64,000 nt of DNA from DATBSL01 sp963729875 (GCA_963729875.1 CAVSPR010000004.1:558001-622000); one strand, 5' to 3'. Shown: positions 35,925 through 47,962, counted from the stretch's first letter. The notes: generated by a model not told the origin, from the sequence alone. Numbers and translations are program-made.

Positions 35925-37167
35925 TGGCGATCACGTAGGCCGCGTCGCGCATGAAGAGCTTGCGCTTCCTGGCGAGCTCGGCGACCGCGTGGAAGGCGGA
36001 CGTCATCTTGGTGTCGAGGCGGGCCAGGACCTCGTCCTTCTCCCAGAAGAAGTTCATGTTGCTCTGGACCTGCTCGAAGTAGCTGCAGGTGACGCCGCCG
36101 GCGTTCGCGAGGAAGTCGGGGATCACGAAGATGCCCTTCTCCTGGAGGATGGTGTCGGCTTCCGGGGTCGTGGGGCCGTTGGCGCCCTCGGCGAGGACCT
36201 TGACCTTCGCGTGGATCTTCGGGGCGTTGTCGGCGCGGACCTGGTTCTCGAGGGCGGCGGGGATGAGGATCTCGACCGGCTGCTCGAGCCAGGCGTCGCC
36301 GGGGAGGATCTCGTAGCCCAGCGCCTTCGCCTTCGCCTTGTCGATGCCGCCGAAGCGGTCGGAGATCGAGACGAGCTGGTCCGCGTCGACGCCGGACTCG
36401 CGGCGGAAGGAGTAGGACGTCTGGTCGGCCTGGTCCCAGCAGGCGACGCAGGTGACGGTCCCGCCGATCTGCGTGTAGAGGCGGATCGCGTACTGGGCCA
36501 CGTTGCCGAAGCCCTGGACGCTGGCGCGGGTCGCCTTGACGTCGATGCCCAGGTCCCGCAGGGCCTCGCGGATGGTGAAGACGACGCCGTAGCCGGTGGC
36601 CTCGGTGCGGCCCTCGGAGCCGCCCATGCCCACGGGCTTGCCGGTGATGAAGCCGGGGTAGTGGCCGCCGTGGATCGTCTCGAACTCGTCGAGCATCCAC
36701 AGCATGTGCTGGCCGGAGGTCATGACGTCGGGGGCGGGGACGTCGGCCACGGGGCCGACGTTGCGCGCGAGCTGGCGCACCCAGCCGCGGCAGATCTGCT
36801 CCTGCTCGCGCTGCGAGAGGTGGTGGGGGTCGCAGATGACGCCGCCCTTGCCGCCGCCGAGCGGGATGTCCACGACCGCGCACTTCCAGGTCATCCAGGT
36901 GGCCAGCGCGCGGACGGTGTCGAGGGTCTCCTGCGGGTGGAAGCGGATGCCGCCCTTCGAGGGGCCGCGCGCGTCGTTGTGCTGCACGCGGAAGCCGCGG
37001 AAGACCTTGACGCGCCCGTCGTCCATGCGGACGGGGATCGCGAAGCTGTACTCCCGCAGCGGCCAGCGGAGGAGCTCGCGGGTGGCGGGGTCGAGGTCCA
37101 GGATCGCCGCCACCTTGTCGAACTGCGCCTGCGCCATCTCGAATGCATTCACGCCCTTGATCGCCAT
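35881..37167 (-). CDS. gdhA: Glu/Leu/Phe/Val-family glutamate dehydrogenase
   Basis: A 428-residue, unbroken dehydrogenase that interconverts glutamate and 2-oxoglutarate. The substrate domain has GGIRFHPQETLDTVRALA and the catalytic Lys region DIPLGGGKGGV. ADVPAPDVMT follows, and the nucleotide-binding fold has VQGFGNVAQYAI. The sequence resembles the NAD-linked catabolic GdhA/RocG branch (C-terminal VTCSYFEQVQSNMNFFW). It is divergent from the next glutamate dehydrogenase, with a 289-bp shared regulatory gap. An alternative is leucine or branched-chain specificity, which I think less likely. Confidence 0.93.
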   Translation of the reverse strand: MAIKGVNAFEMAQAQFDKVAAILDLDPATRELLRWPLREYSFAIPVRMDDGRVKVFRGFRVQHNDARGPSKGGIRFHPQETLDTVRALATWMTWKCAVVDIPLGGGKGGVICDPHHLSQREQEQICRGWVRQLARNVGPVADVPAPDVMTSGQHMLWMLDEFETIHGGHYPGFITGKPVGMGGSEGRTEATGYGVVFTIREALRDLGIDVKATRASVQGFGNVAQYAIRLYTQIGGTVTCVACWDQADQTSYSFRRESGVDADQLVSISDRFGGIDKAKAKALGYEILPGDAWLEQPVEILIPAALENQVRADNAPKIHAKVKVLAEGANGPTTPEADTILQEKGIFVIPDFLANAGGVTCSYFEQVQSNMNFFWEKDEVLARLDTKMTSAFHAVAELARKRKLFMRDAAYVIAINRVAQACRDRGWV

Positions 37168-37216
37168 GATGCCGAGGCCTCCTGATGGCCCATGCTAGCC
37201 GCCCGGCGTGCCGCAG

Positions 37217-37290
37217 AAAAGATCAGCACGGACCGGATCTTTTGGCTCATTCGGTGCGGTCTGACCACTAGTGCCAACTGATCATGGCAC
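37217..37290. promoter_or_regulatory. Two inverted repeats between divergent glutamate dehydrogenase genes
   Basis: AAAAGATC (37217-37224) is mirrored by GATCTTTT (37236-37243). GTGCCA (37271-37276) is mirrored by TGGCAC (37285-37290). Both lie in the 289-bp divergent gap and could be operators coordinating the two genes. I see no convincing -35/-10 pair next to them. Confidence 0.35.
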
Positions 37291-37456
37291 GGGGCCCCTG
37301 CGGGCCGGATGATGGATGCCATCAAGGTCGCCGATCGCCCATGCCCCCTGGATCGGGCGGACGCGGCGGCGGCCGCCTGGGCGACCCGATGGCCGAATCG
37401 ATGGCCGATCCGCTTCCTCGTCCCCGTCAGGGCCGCCCCATTTCACGGAGAGACAA

Positions 37457-38818
<1,362 letters not shown>

Positions 38819-38824
38819 CCCCGC

Positions 38825-38849
38825 CCGACGCGAGCGGAGCTCGCGTCGG
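38825..38849. terminator. GGA-loop hairpin after the NADP glutamate dehydrogenase
   Basis: An 11-bp perfect stem (38825-38835 with 38839-38849) closes on a GGA loop 7 bp after the stop codon. It has no T tract. It is the first of three near-identical short-loop hairpins in about 210 bp. Confidence 0.5.
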
Positions 38850-38867
38850 ACCTGAGCCGTCGTTTGC

Positions 38868-38907
38868 ACCCCGGCGAGCGAAGCTCGCCGGGGTGCCTTC
38901 TTCTTTG
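38868..38907 (+). terminator. Intrinsic terminator after the NADP glutamate dehydrogenase
   Basis: A 12-bp perfect stem (38868-38879 with 38883-38894) has a GAA loop and is followed by the T-rich tail CCTTCTTCTTTGTTG. This is the clearest Rho-independent terminator in the window. From 38930 to 39000 the DNA is made of short AAGGCCTTC-type palindromic repeats with no gene. Confidence 0.75.
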
Positions 38908-39008
38908 TTGTTGTTCTTGTCTTCCCGAGGGCTTTCAGGAAGACCCGAGGAAGGCCTTCAGGAAGGCCTTCCCGAAGGCTTTGCGGAACGGAAGCCAACG
39001 ACCGGCTC

Positions 39009-39037
39009 AGTCGACGCGCGCGGAGCGCGCGTCGACT
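39009..39037. terminator. GGA-loop hairpin overlapping the vapC stop codon
   Basis: A 13-bp perfect stem (39009-39021 with 39025-39037) encloses GGA. The vapC stop codon (39036-39038) is inside the arm. It could end transcription from either side of this convergent junction. Confidence 0.5.
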
Positions 39038-39446
39038 AGAAGGGATTCACGACCTCGAGGGCCTCGAACCGGCGTCCGTGCTGCAGGTCCTCGGTGTAGA
39101 GGACGCGACAGCCCGAGACGAGCGCGGCTCTCACGACCAGCGCGTCCCAGATCGAGAGCGAGTGGAGACGGTGCAGGTCGATGGCCGCGAGGAGGTCCTC
39201 GACCCGCGGGGTGACGATCTCCAGCCGGCTCAGGGCCTCGACGCGGGCGCGGGCCGCTTCCGGCGGCAGGCCGAGACGCCGGGTCGCGACCGCGAAGTAC
39301 TCCTGGAGGACCTGGAGCGAGAAGACCGCCTCACCGGTGGGGACGACCTGTCGCAGGAGCGCCCGGGCCGCCTCGCGCTTCGGCCCGGCGTCCAGGTCAT
39401 CCGCGTAGACGAGTACGTTCGTGTCGACGAAGAACGGGCCGGTCAT
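39036..39446 (-). CDS. vapC: VapC-type PIN-domain ribonuclease toxin
   Basis: A 136-residue PIN-domain RNase. The ATG at 39446 gives the family start MTGPFFVDTNVLVYADD with the first catalytic Asp. Later acidic positions occur in SLQVLQEYFAVATRR, SIWDALVVRAAL and VLYTEDLQHGRRF. VapC toxins cleave tRNA or rRNA when the antitoxin is lost. It follows and overlaps vapB. The preceding 54 codons open in the same frame lack family similarity and are excluded. Confidence 0.88.
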   Translation of the reverse strand: MTGPFFVDTNVLVYADDLDAGPKREAARALLRQVVPTGEAVFSLQVLQEYFAVATRRLGLPPEAARARVEALSRLEIVTPRVEDLLAAIDLHRLHSLSIWDALVVRAALVSGCRVLYTEDLQHGRRFEALEVVNPF

Positions 39447-39660
39447 ACACCTCTTCCCGGTTCCACTTCCAGCCGCCGGAACGACCCGACTGCTCGCTCC
39501 AGAGGCGCTCGAGCTGCTCCACCACGTCGGCGGGCCCCGACGTGCCGGTGAGGCGCTCGAGGTAGTCGCGGACGAGCTGGTTGACCGACGTCCCTCGCTC
39601 GTGCGCAAGCTCCCGCGCTCGGGCCAGAAGCTTCTCGTCGATCGAGAGCGTGACGTTCAT
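39397..39660 (-). CDS. vapB: Ribbon-helix-helix antitoxin (VapB/DUF6364-like)
   Basis: The protein begins MNVTLSIDEKLLARAREL, a ribbon-helix-helix DNA-binding strand and helix, and continues ERGTSVNQLVRDYLERLTG. A helical C-terminus with WKWNREEVYDR follows, the usual toxin-binding tail in this family. The frame then runs 50 bp into vapC, whereas relatives generally stop right after the YDR-like end. The last 11 residues may therefore be an artefact or a local oddity. An upstream ATG (39681) lies before the -10 element and is not used. Confidence 0.8.
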   Translation of the reverse strand: MNVTLSIDEKLLARARELAHERGTSVNQLVRDYLERLTGTSGPADVVEQLERLWSEQSGRSGGWKWNREEVYDRPVLRRHERTRLRG

Positions 39661-39666
39661 TGGCAC

Positions 39667-39695
39667 ATAATACGTGCGCACGGGATAAGTGTCAA
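39667..39695 (-). promoter_or_regulatory. Strong sigma-70-like promoter giving a leaderless vapBC transcript
   Basis: On the minus strand, a perfect TTGACA (39695-39690) is followed by a 17-bp spacer and TATTAT (39672-39667). The vapB ATG starts 6 bp after the -10, so the RNA would begin at or next to the start codon. The spacer contains the palindrome CGTGCGCACG, a plausible binding site for the ribbon-helix-helix antitoxin. The region is much more AT-rich than its surroundings. Confidence 0.8.
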
Positions 39696-39756
39696 GACGC
39701 TTCGGTCGGCACGACCAGCGCTCAGATCGACCCCGCGCTTTCGCGCGGGTCGTGCG

Positions 39757-41182
<1,426 letters not shown>

Positions 41183-41251
41183 TTCTCGTCTCCTCGCTTT
41201 CGTTGGGGAGCGCCGGAAATGCATCGGCGCCCCAAACCGGTCCATTGGTTC

Positions 41252-41308
41252 GCGAGCGCCGTTTTTCGTCGCTGAGCCTGGCCCCGGAGGGTCGCAGCGC
41301 CCCTCAGC
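41252..41308 (-). ncRNA. SAH riboswitch upstream of ahcY
   Basis: Read on the minus strand from 41308 to 41252, the sequence has a P1 stem GCTGAG/CTCAGC. Inside it are the conserved GGCGCTGCGACC and CCAGGCTC joined by a short GC hairpin. About 10 nt later comes AAAAACGGCGCTCGC, the 3' strand that pairs back on GCGC. Order, spacing and conserved bases match the SAH-binding riboswitch class, which turns on ahcY or metH when S-adenosylhomocysteine builds up. It ends about 70 nt before the ahcY start codon. Confidence 0.9.
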
Positions 41309-41383
41309 TGCCCTCAATTGTGCCAGAACCGCCCCGCCGCGCAACCGCCGGCGTCCCGCGGTCCCGCGGGTCCCGCGGGGGGG

Positions 41384-43308
41384 CTACCTCGGCGCCGCCT
41401 CCGGGGGCCCGAGCCGGAAGACGATCGAAGAGGGCCGGTCCTTCGACCGGAACACGCGCTGCGTCGCCGGCCGGAAGTCCTCGGGGCGCGCTCGGGGGAT
41501 GTCGAGGAACGCCTGGGGATTCCGGTCGGTGAGAGGGAACCAGGAGCTCTGGACCTGGACCATCACGCGGTGGCCGCGCCGGAAGACGTGGGCCACGTCC
41601 GGCAGGTCGAACCGGAGGACGTCGGGCACGTCCGGCGTGAAGGGCTCCGGCCGCTCGAAGCTCCGGCGGAACTTGCCCCGGAAGGGCTCGCCCCGCACGA
41701 GCTGCTGGTAGCCCCCATCCGGACGTGGTTGGCCGGCCGGGGACCCTCGCCCTTCCACTCCGGCGTCGGGAGGTCGGGCGGGTAGACGTCGATCACCTTC
41801 ACCACGAAGTCCGAGTCGGTCCCCGACGTGGCGACGTGCAGCTCGACCCCGATCGGGCCCGAGTACCGTCAGGTCCTCCTCGAGCGGAGGGGTCTCGTAG
41901 ACGAGCACGTCGGGGCGCGTGGCGGCGAAGCGCTGGTCCTCGGTCATGTAGTCGCCCTGCATGCCCATCTGCACGTGGCCCACGTACGGCACCGGCCGCG
42001 CGGGGTCGCTCACGTACCGGTCGGAGGCGTCCCCCGGGTCCGGCGGGGGCTCCGTCGACAGCACCCCGCCGGCCCGCAGGTAGAAGCGTCCGCGGGGAGG
42101 TGCCGGCCGGCGGCCACGCGTCGAACGACCGCCAGCGGTTCGTGCCGGTCTCGAAAACCGTCGCCTCGGGGAGAGCGCGGCCCCTCCCGGCCCTCGAGGT
42201 GGCGGAGGAAGAACGGCAGCTCGACCTGTGTCCTGGAACCACTCGGAGGTGCCCTGACCGAAGTCGACGTTGCCGACGCGGCGGCCGTCCGTGAAGGCCC
42301 AGCCCCCGTGGGTCCACGGGCCCATCACCAGGTGGCGGGTCGGTCTGCGGGCTCTGCGCCGCGAGCGCCCGGTGGGTGCGCAGCGGGCCCATCAGGTCCT
42401 CGGCGTCGAACCAGCCCCCCACCGTGAGCACGGCGGGGGCGACGTCTTGCAGGTGCCGCCAGATCGAGCGCGCCTGCCAGAAGGCGTCGTAGGAGGTGTG
42501 CTCGAGGTTGGCGCGCCAGTCCGCCGGTCCAGGAGGCCGTGCCGCCGCTGCCGCTCCACAGCGGCCCGAGGTCGAGGTAGAAGCGGTAGCCGTCCGGCGT
42601 GCCGTATTCGAACGGGCGGAGCGCGCCGGGCGCTCCGGTCCCCCCGCGCGCGGCTTGAAGGCGGCGTAGAAGCCGAAGTTGGCGGCCAGCATGAAGGCGC
42701 CGTTGTGGAAGCGTCGTCCCCGAGGTAGACGTCGGTCACCGGGGCCTGGGGCGAGACCGCCTCGAGCGCGGGGTGAGCGCCGACGAGGCCGGCCGAGGGC
42801 GTAGAAGCCGGGGTAGGAAATGCCCCACATCCCGACCTTGCCGTTGTTGCAGGGCACGTTCTTCACGAGCCAGTCGACGGTGTCCCAGGTGTCGGTGCTC
42901 TCGTCGGTGCCGGCGGCCGCTGCCCGCCGGCCGGTGCGGCCGGACGTCGTCCCAGTCCCCGTCCGACAGGGCGCGCCCGCGGACGTCCTGGTAGGCGAAG
43001 ATGAAGCCCTCCTTCATCGCCGCTCTCGAAGGCCCGAGCCGCTCCGGATAGCTGTCGACGCCGTAAGGGCGCGACGGAGTAGGGCGTGCGGGTCAGCAGG
43101 ATGGGCCGGGCCGCCCCGCACGTCTTGGGGACGTAGACGGACGTGAAGAGCCTCACCCCGTCGCGCATCGGCACGCTGTGGTCGTGCTTGGTGTAGTGCT
43201 CGCGCACCCAGGCCTGTCCCGACACCGCCTTGGTCTCGGCGGGCGCGGCCGCCAGGGCGGGGGCGATCAGGGCCGCCGCCAGGGCCGCCCGCAGGGTCCG
43301 CAGTTCAT
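41384..43308 (-). CDS. Secreted CocE/NonD (X-Pro dipeptidyl-peptidase S15-like) hydrolase, many frameshifts
   Basis: Conserved blocks of this serine hydrolase family appear in order across all three frames. From the ATG at 43308 (GGAGG upstream) a shifted signal peptide LRAALAAALIAPALAAAPA is readable. DHSVPMRDGVRLFTSVYVPK and FIFAYQDVRGR follow. The nucleophile elbow is GMWGISYPGFYA and the acid region GGWFDAEDLMGP, with the catalytic His in GPWTHGGW. The jelly-roll C-terminus is VMVQVQSSWFPLTDRNPQ. About 640 residues are expected. Members hydrolyse peptides or acyl esters, and this substrate is unknown. At least eight shifts occur, so either the local sequence is poor or the gene is dead. 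Confidence 0.78.
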
Positions 43309-43409
43309 GGCGTCCTCCGTGGGGTCCGTCGCGGTGGAAGCCTACACCGACCTCCCGTCGAGAGGGGCCGCGGCTTGCTCCGGGCCGGCACCGCCGCTAT
43401 AACGACGGC

Positions 43410-43782
43410 ATGCCGGAGGGGGTCGATCCTCGTCAGGGGCGGCCGCATCGACGCCGCCGAGCTGCGCCGCCTCGTGGACGAGGTCTTCGAGGACATGGTC
43501 AAGTACGTCGTTGACGTCGAGCGGGGGGTCGCCGCGGTGGGCGGCGAGATGCACGCCGACGGGGAGCAGGCGCTCCTCGAGGACGGCAGCCGGCAGGCGG
43601 ACCTCTGGGGCGCGAACTACTACCCGGGCCGCGGCCCCGCGGAGTGCATCGAGTACACGTCGCTCATCAACATCCGGCCGGCGGCGGGCAACCGCAGCAT
43701 GGAGATCCAGGGCCAGGGCGTCCGGGACCGGGTGCGCGAGCTGACCCTGGCCCTCATCGGCGAAGGCGAGCCCCTGCCGTGA
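43410..43782 (+). CDS. DUF5674 family protein
   Basis: About 123 residues of a small conserved cytoplasmic family of unknown function. Recognisable blocks are GGRIDAAELRRLVDEVFEDMVKYVVDVERG, VGGEMHADGEQALLEDGS, LWGANYYPG and IEYTSLINIRPAAGNRSMEI. The only ATG (43410) is one base out of frame with the body, across GGAGGGGG, so a one-base error or an alternative upstream start is likely. It is divergent from the CocE-like gene and coupled to the next gene. Confidence 0.72.
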
Positions 43783-44129
43783 CCCAGCACGCGTCGCTGA
43801 CGCTCGAGCGCTGGTCGGCCTTCAGCCGCGACCAGCAGGTCCTGATGATCGCGAACGAGATGAACCGGGCGGGGAAGCTCTTCGGGCCGGGGGACCGGGA
43901 CCGGCTGAAGAACGCGTACGAGCGCGTGCTGCGGCTCGCCGACCTCACGACCGAGGCCCAGCCCTCGCGGTCGCTCCGCCGCGAGCTACGGCGCTGGCGG
44001 GAGCTCGCGGCGGCGGTGTACCTCGAGCCCGACGAGGCGCGGCACCGGGCGCTCTTCCGGGCGCTCCTCCTCCTGACGCCGCTGAGCGCGAAGCAGCTGC
44101 CGCTGCTGATGCCCGAGCGGCGGCCCTAG
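43779..44129 (+). CDS. Small helical protein of unknown function
   Basis: I do not recognise this protein of 116 residues. Its GTG start overlaps the DUF5674 stop as GTGA, so translation is coupled. It is predicted helical and basic, with LERWSAFSRDQQVLMIANEMNRAGKLFGPGDRDRLKNAYERVLRLADLT. A second helical half ends LLLLTPLSAKQLPLLMPERRP. No signal peptide, Cys pairs or known motif is present. The next gene starts 17 bp downstream, so a three-gene unit with the receiver/PEP-binding fusion is likely. Confidence 0.65.
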   Translation: MTQHASLTLERWSAFSRDQQVLMIANEMNRAGKLFGPGDRDRLKNAYERVLRLADLTTEAQPSRSLRRELRRWRELAAAVYLEPDEARHRALFRALLLLTPLSAKQLPLLMPERRP

Positions 44130-44145
44130 CGCGAGAGGGTCCTCG

Positions 44146-47083
44146 ATGACGGCCAGCCCCACCGCACGCCGCCGCTTCCACGAGTACCAGGACCTGATGC
44201 GCCACCGCATCATGGACATCCTCCTGGTCTCGACGGCGTACGACTCGTTCATCCTGGAGGAGGCGGGGGAGCTGTCCGAGCGCATGCTCGGCGAGTTCCG
44301 CAACCTCGACCTGCACTACGCCCCCGGGCTGACCGGGATCTCGACGGGAACGGAAGCCCTGAAGGTCGCCCGCGAGGACAGCCGGGTCAACCTGATCGTC
44401 ACGACGCCCCACCTCGCGGACATGGACGCGGCGGAGCTGGCCCGGCGCATCAAGGCCGAGGGCCTCGACGTGCCGGTGGTGCTGCTCGCCTGGGACACCC
44501 GCGAGCTGTCGGACTTCCAGGCCCGCAAGGACACGTCCGCCATCGAGCGGACGTTCCTCTGGCAGGGCGACGCGCGGGTGCTGGTGTCGATCGTCAAGTC
44601 CGTGGAGGACTGGAGGAACGCCGAGCACGACACCGGCGCGGTAGGGGTGCAGGTCATCATCCTCGTCGAGGACAACGTCCGCTACTACTCGTCCTTCCTG
44701 CCCGTCATGTACACGGAGCTGCTGCACCACTCGCAGCGGGTGATCGTCGAGGGGCTGAACCTCTCCCAGAAGATCCTGCGCATGCGGGCGAGGCCGAAGA
44801 TCCTCCTGTGCACGACGTGGGAGGAGGCCGAGCAGGCCTTCGAGCGGTACGCCGACGAGGTGCTGGGCATCATCTCCGACGTCGAGTTCCCGCGGGCGGG
44901 GGAGAAGGTCCCTCGCGCGGGCGCCGACTTCGCCCGTCAGGTGCGGGCCGCGTACCCGGACGTGCCGATCGTGCTCCACTCCTCGCGGCCCGAGAACGAG
45001 GCCCTCGCCCGCAGCGTCGGGGCCGACTTCCTCCTCAAGGGCTCGCCGCTCCTCCTCCAGGAGCTGCGCGACGTCATGCTCGAGCACTTCGGCTTCGGCG
45101 ACTTCGTCTTCCGGCTCGCCGACGGTACCGAGGTCGGCCGCGCGGCCGACCTGCGCGGCCTCGAGGAGAGGCTCGCGGAGGTGCCCGAGGCGTCGATCGT
45201 TCATCACGCCTCGCGCAACCACTTCTCGCGGTGGCTCAAGGCGCGCACGGAGTTCGCGCTCGCCCACGAGCTGCGCCCGCGCCGCCTCGGCGACTACGCG
45301 AGCCCGCAGGCCCTGCGGGAGAGCCTGATCCGGGCGATCGCCTCCTACCGCCTCGAGCAGGGTCGCACCCTGGTGACCGACTTCGACCGCGGCGACTTCG
45401 ACCTTTCCGGCGACTTCTACCGCGTGGGCGGGCGGCTCTCTGGGAGGCAAGGCCCGCGGCCTCGCCTTCGTCCGGCGCCTGCTGGCCGAGCAGGGCCTGC
45501 GAGACCGCTTCCCGGGCGTCGAGATCGCGGTGCCGACCTCGGCGGTGCTCGGGACCGACGTCTTCGAGCGTTTCCTCGACGACAACGACCTGCGCTACTT
45601 CGCGATCGAGTGCGACGACGACGCCGAGATCCGGCGGCGCTTCGAGAGCGCGCCGTTCCCGGACGGAGCCGCGCAGGACGTCGGGGCCTTCCTGGAGCGA
45701 GCCACCTGGCCCCTGGCCGTGCGCTCCTCGAGCCTGCTCGAGGACTCGCAGCACCAGCCCTTCACCGGCGTCTACGACACGCTGATGCTGCCGAACAACT
45801 CCTGGAGCATCCGCGAGCGCGCCGAGCGGGCGCTGCGGGCGATCAGGCGGGTCTGGGCCTCGACCTTCTCGCAGCACGCCAAGGCCTACCTCAGGGCGAC
45901 CCCGTACCGGCTGGAGGAGGAGAAGATGGCGGTCATCCTCCAGAGGATCGTGGGGGCGCCGCGGGGCGGGCGGTTCTACCCGGACTTCTCCGGGGTCGCC
46001 CGCTCGCACAACTTCTACCCCGCGCCGCCGATGGCCGCGGGGGACGGGGTCGTCGCCGTCGCGCTGGGCATGGGCCGCGCGATCGTCGAGGGTGGGGGGT
46101 GCATCCGCTTCTGTCCGGGCTACCCGCAGCACATCCTGCAGTTCTCGTCCGTCGAGGACATGCTGGACACGACGCAGCGCGAGTTCTGGGCCCTGCCCCT
46201 CGAGGGCGGCACCGCGGACGGCGGGATGCGCGAGGAGTCCTTCGACCTCGCCGTGGCCGAGGCGGACGGCACGCTCCACGCCGTGGCGTCCACCTACTCC
46301 CCGGAGAACGACGCCGTCTACGACGGACTGTCGCGCCCGGGGCCCCGCCTCGTGACCTTCGCCCCGATCCTGAAGCAGGGCCGGTTCCCGCTGGCCGAGG
46401 TGCTCGCGACCCTCATGGAGGAGGGGGAGCGCGGGATGGGCACGCCGGTCGAGATCGAGTTCGCGGTGAACCTCACCCCACCCGGGGGCCGCACCGAGTT
46501 CGGCTTCGTCCAGATGCGGCCCCTCGCCCTCATGCACGAGAGCGAGGCGGTGGAGATCGGGGAAGTCGACCCCGGCTCCGTGCTGTGCCGCAGCCAGCGG
46601 GTGCTCGGCAACGGTCGCATCGAGGGCATCCGCGACCTGGTGGTGGTGGACTTCCAGCGCTTCGAGCGCGCCCGCAGCCGCGAGGCGGCGGCCGAGGTGG
46701 GCCGGCTCAACGGCCTGCTGCTCGGTGAGCGGGTGCCCTACGCGCTCGTCGGCGTGGGCCGCTGGGGCTCGCGCGACCCCTGGCTGGGCATCCCCGTGAC
46801 GTGGGACCAGGTGTCGGGGGCCCAGGTGATCGTCGAGGCGGGGCTGCGGGACCTCAAGGTGACCCCCTCGCAGGGCACCCACTTCTTCCAGAACCTGACG
46901 TCGTTCAACGTGGGCTACTTCACGGTCAACCCGGAGAGCGGGGACGGGGAGCTGGACTGGGCGTGGCTCGAGGCCCGGGGCGCCGTCTCGAGCGTGGCGC
47001 ACGTGCGCTACATCCGGCTCGAGAAGCCCATCCTGGTGCTCATGAACGGCAAGAGCAACGAGGGCGTGATCCTCAAGCCCTGA
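44146..47083 (+). CDS. Two receiver-like domains fused to a PEP/pyruvate-binding ATP-grasp protein (one frameshift)
   Basis: About 978 residues. The first receiver-like domain (DILLVSTAYDSFIL to LVSIVKSVEDW) lacks the usual phospho-acceptor Asp. The second keeps the set: ILVEDN, the acceptor in GIISDVEFPRAG, the Ser pair in IVLHSS and the Lys in FLLKGS. After a shift near 45440 the ATP-grasp domain reads GGKARGLAFVRRLL, LAVRSSSLLEDS and YPDFSGVARSHNFYP. The C-terminus is the module shared with the two proteins at 28771-33694: VGRWGSRDPWLGIPV, SQGTHFFQNLTSFNVGYFTV and LDWAWLE. No phosphohistidine swivel is seen. A phospho-regulated ATP-dependent enzyme or signal protein is the natural guess. 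Confidence 0.78.
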
Positions 47084-47304
47084 ACCCGGGGCCGGGCGTG
47101 CGCGTAACTCCATTTATTCCAGCAACATATCGGCCCTGTGATCCTGGGCGCCCCGGGGCCTTGCGCGGGCTGGTAACATACGAGGCCGCGCAGGGTTCGT
47201 CCTGCGGCCCCGGCTCGCCGTCGTCCGCGGCAGTGGCCGGGGGATCCCAAATTCGGACACTGGAGGCCGGCACCGCGATCGCGGGGCCAGTACCGTCACA
47301 CTCT

Positions 47305-47901
47305 ATGAAGAGGATTTCCGTTCTGTCCGTTCTCGCGTGCGTTGCACTTCTCTCCGTCGCCTGTGCCAAGGAGCCGACCGAGGCCCTGAACGCGGCCAAC
47401 GCCGCTCTCGCCGCGGCCCAGACGGCCGAGGCCGCCGACTACGCGCCGGCCGCTCTCGCGGCCGCCGAGACCGCCCAGGCCGCCCTCACGGCCGAGCTCA
47501 AGGTGCAGAGCGAGAAGTTCGCCCTCACCCGCTCCTACACGAAGGCGGCCGAGCTCGCCGCGGCCGCGAAGGCGGCGGCGGACACGGCGGCGGCCGAAGC
47601 CGTCACCGGCAAGGAGCAGATGAAGACCGAGGCCACCACGCTGGTGGCCGGCGTGCGCTCGGGCGTCGAGGCTGCCATCGCGGCCCTCGCGAAGGCGCCG
47701 AAGGGCAAGGGCACCGCGGCCGACATCGAGGCCATGAAGTCGGACGTGGCCGGCGTCGGGGCCTCCCTCCCCGACCTGGACGCGGCCCTCGCCGCGGGCA
47801 AGTACAAGGACGCCAAGGCGAAGGCCGAGGCGGCCAAGGCGACCCTCGACAAGATCGTGGCCGACGTTCAGGCCGCGATCGACGCCAAGAAGGGCAAGTA
47901 G
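47305..47901 (+). CDS. Ala-rich coiled lipoprotein (DUF4398-like)
   Basis: A 198-residue lipoprotein with signal and lipobox LSVAC (lipidated C20). The rest is almost wholly Ala/Lys/Glu helix: repeated AALAAAQTAEAADYAPAALA and KAAADTAAAEA heptads, then a Gly-containing break and a last helix. This resembles DUF4398-type envelope lipoproteins that form periplasmic coiled coils. It lies just before two L,D-transpeptidase genes and may tether or organise peptidoglycan. The 221 bp upstream contain no gene, and I see no clear ribosome binding site. Confidence 0.72.
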   Translation: MKRISVLSVLACVALLSVACAKEPTEALNAANAALAAAQTAEAADYAPAALAAAETAQAALTAELKVQSEKFALTRSYTKAAELAAAAKAAADTAAAEAVTGKEQMKTEATTLVAGVRSGVEAAIAALAKAPKGKGTAADIEAMKSDVAGVGASLPDLDAALAAGKYKDAKAKAEAAKATLDKIVADVQAAIDAKKGK

Positions 47902-47962
47902 AAGCAAGCGCTTCGACGGGGCGCGGCCGTTCCCGGCCGCGCCTCGTGCCCCCGATCCGCAC

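Noticed and set aside
35665..37185. 506-codon plus-strand open frame
   Set aside because: Antisense shadow of the intact glutamate dehydrogenase at 35881-37167. Only its first few codons may coincide with a shifted end of the AbiEii-like gene.
47084..47304. Possible gene or RNA in the gap before the lipoprotein
   Set aside because: Both strands lack a convincing frame or recognisable RNA fold; only weak GC palindromes are present.
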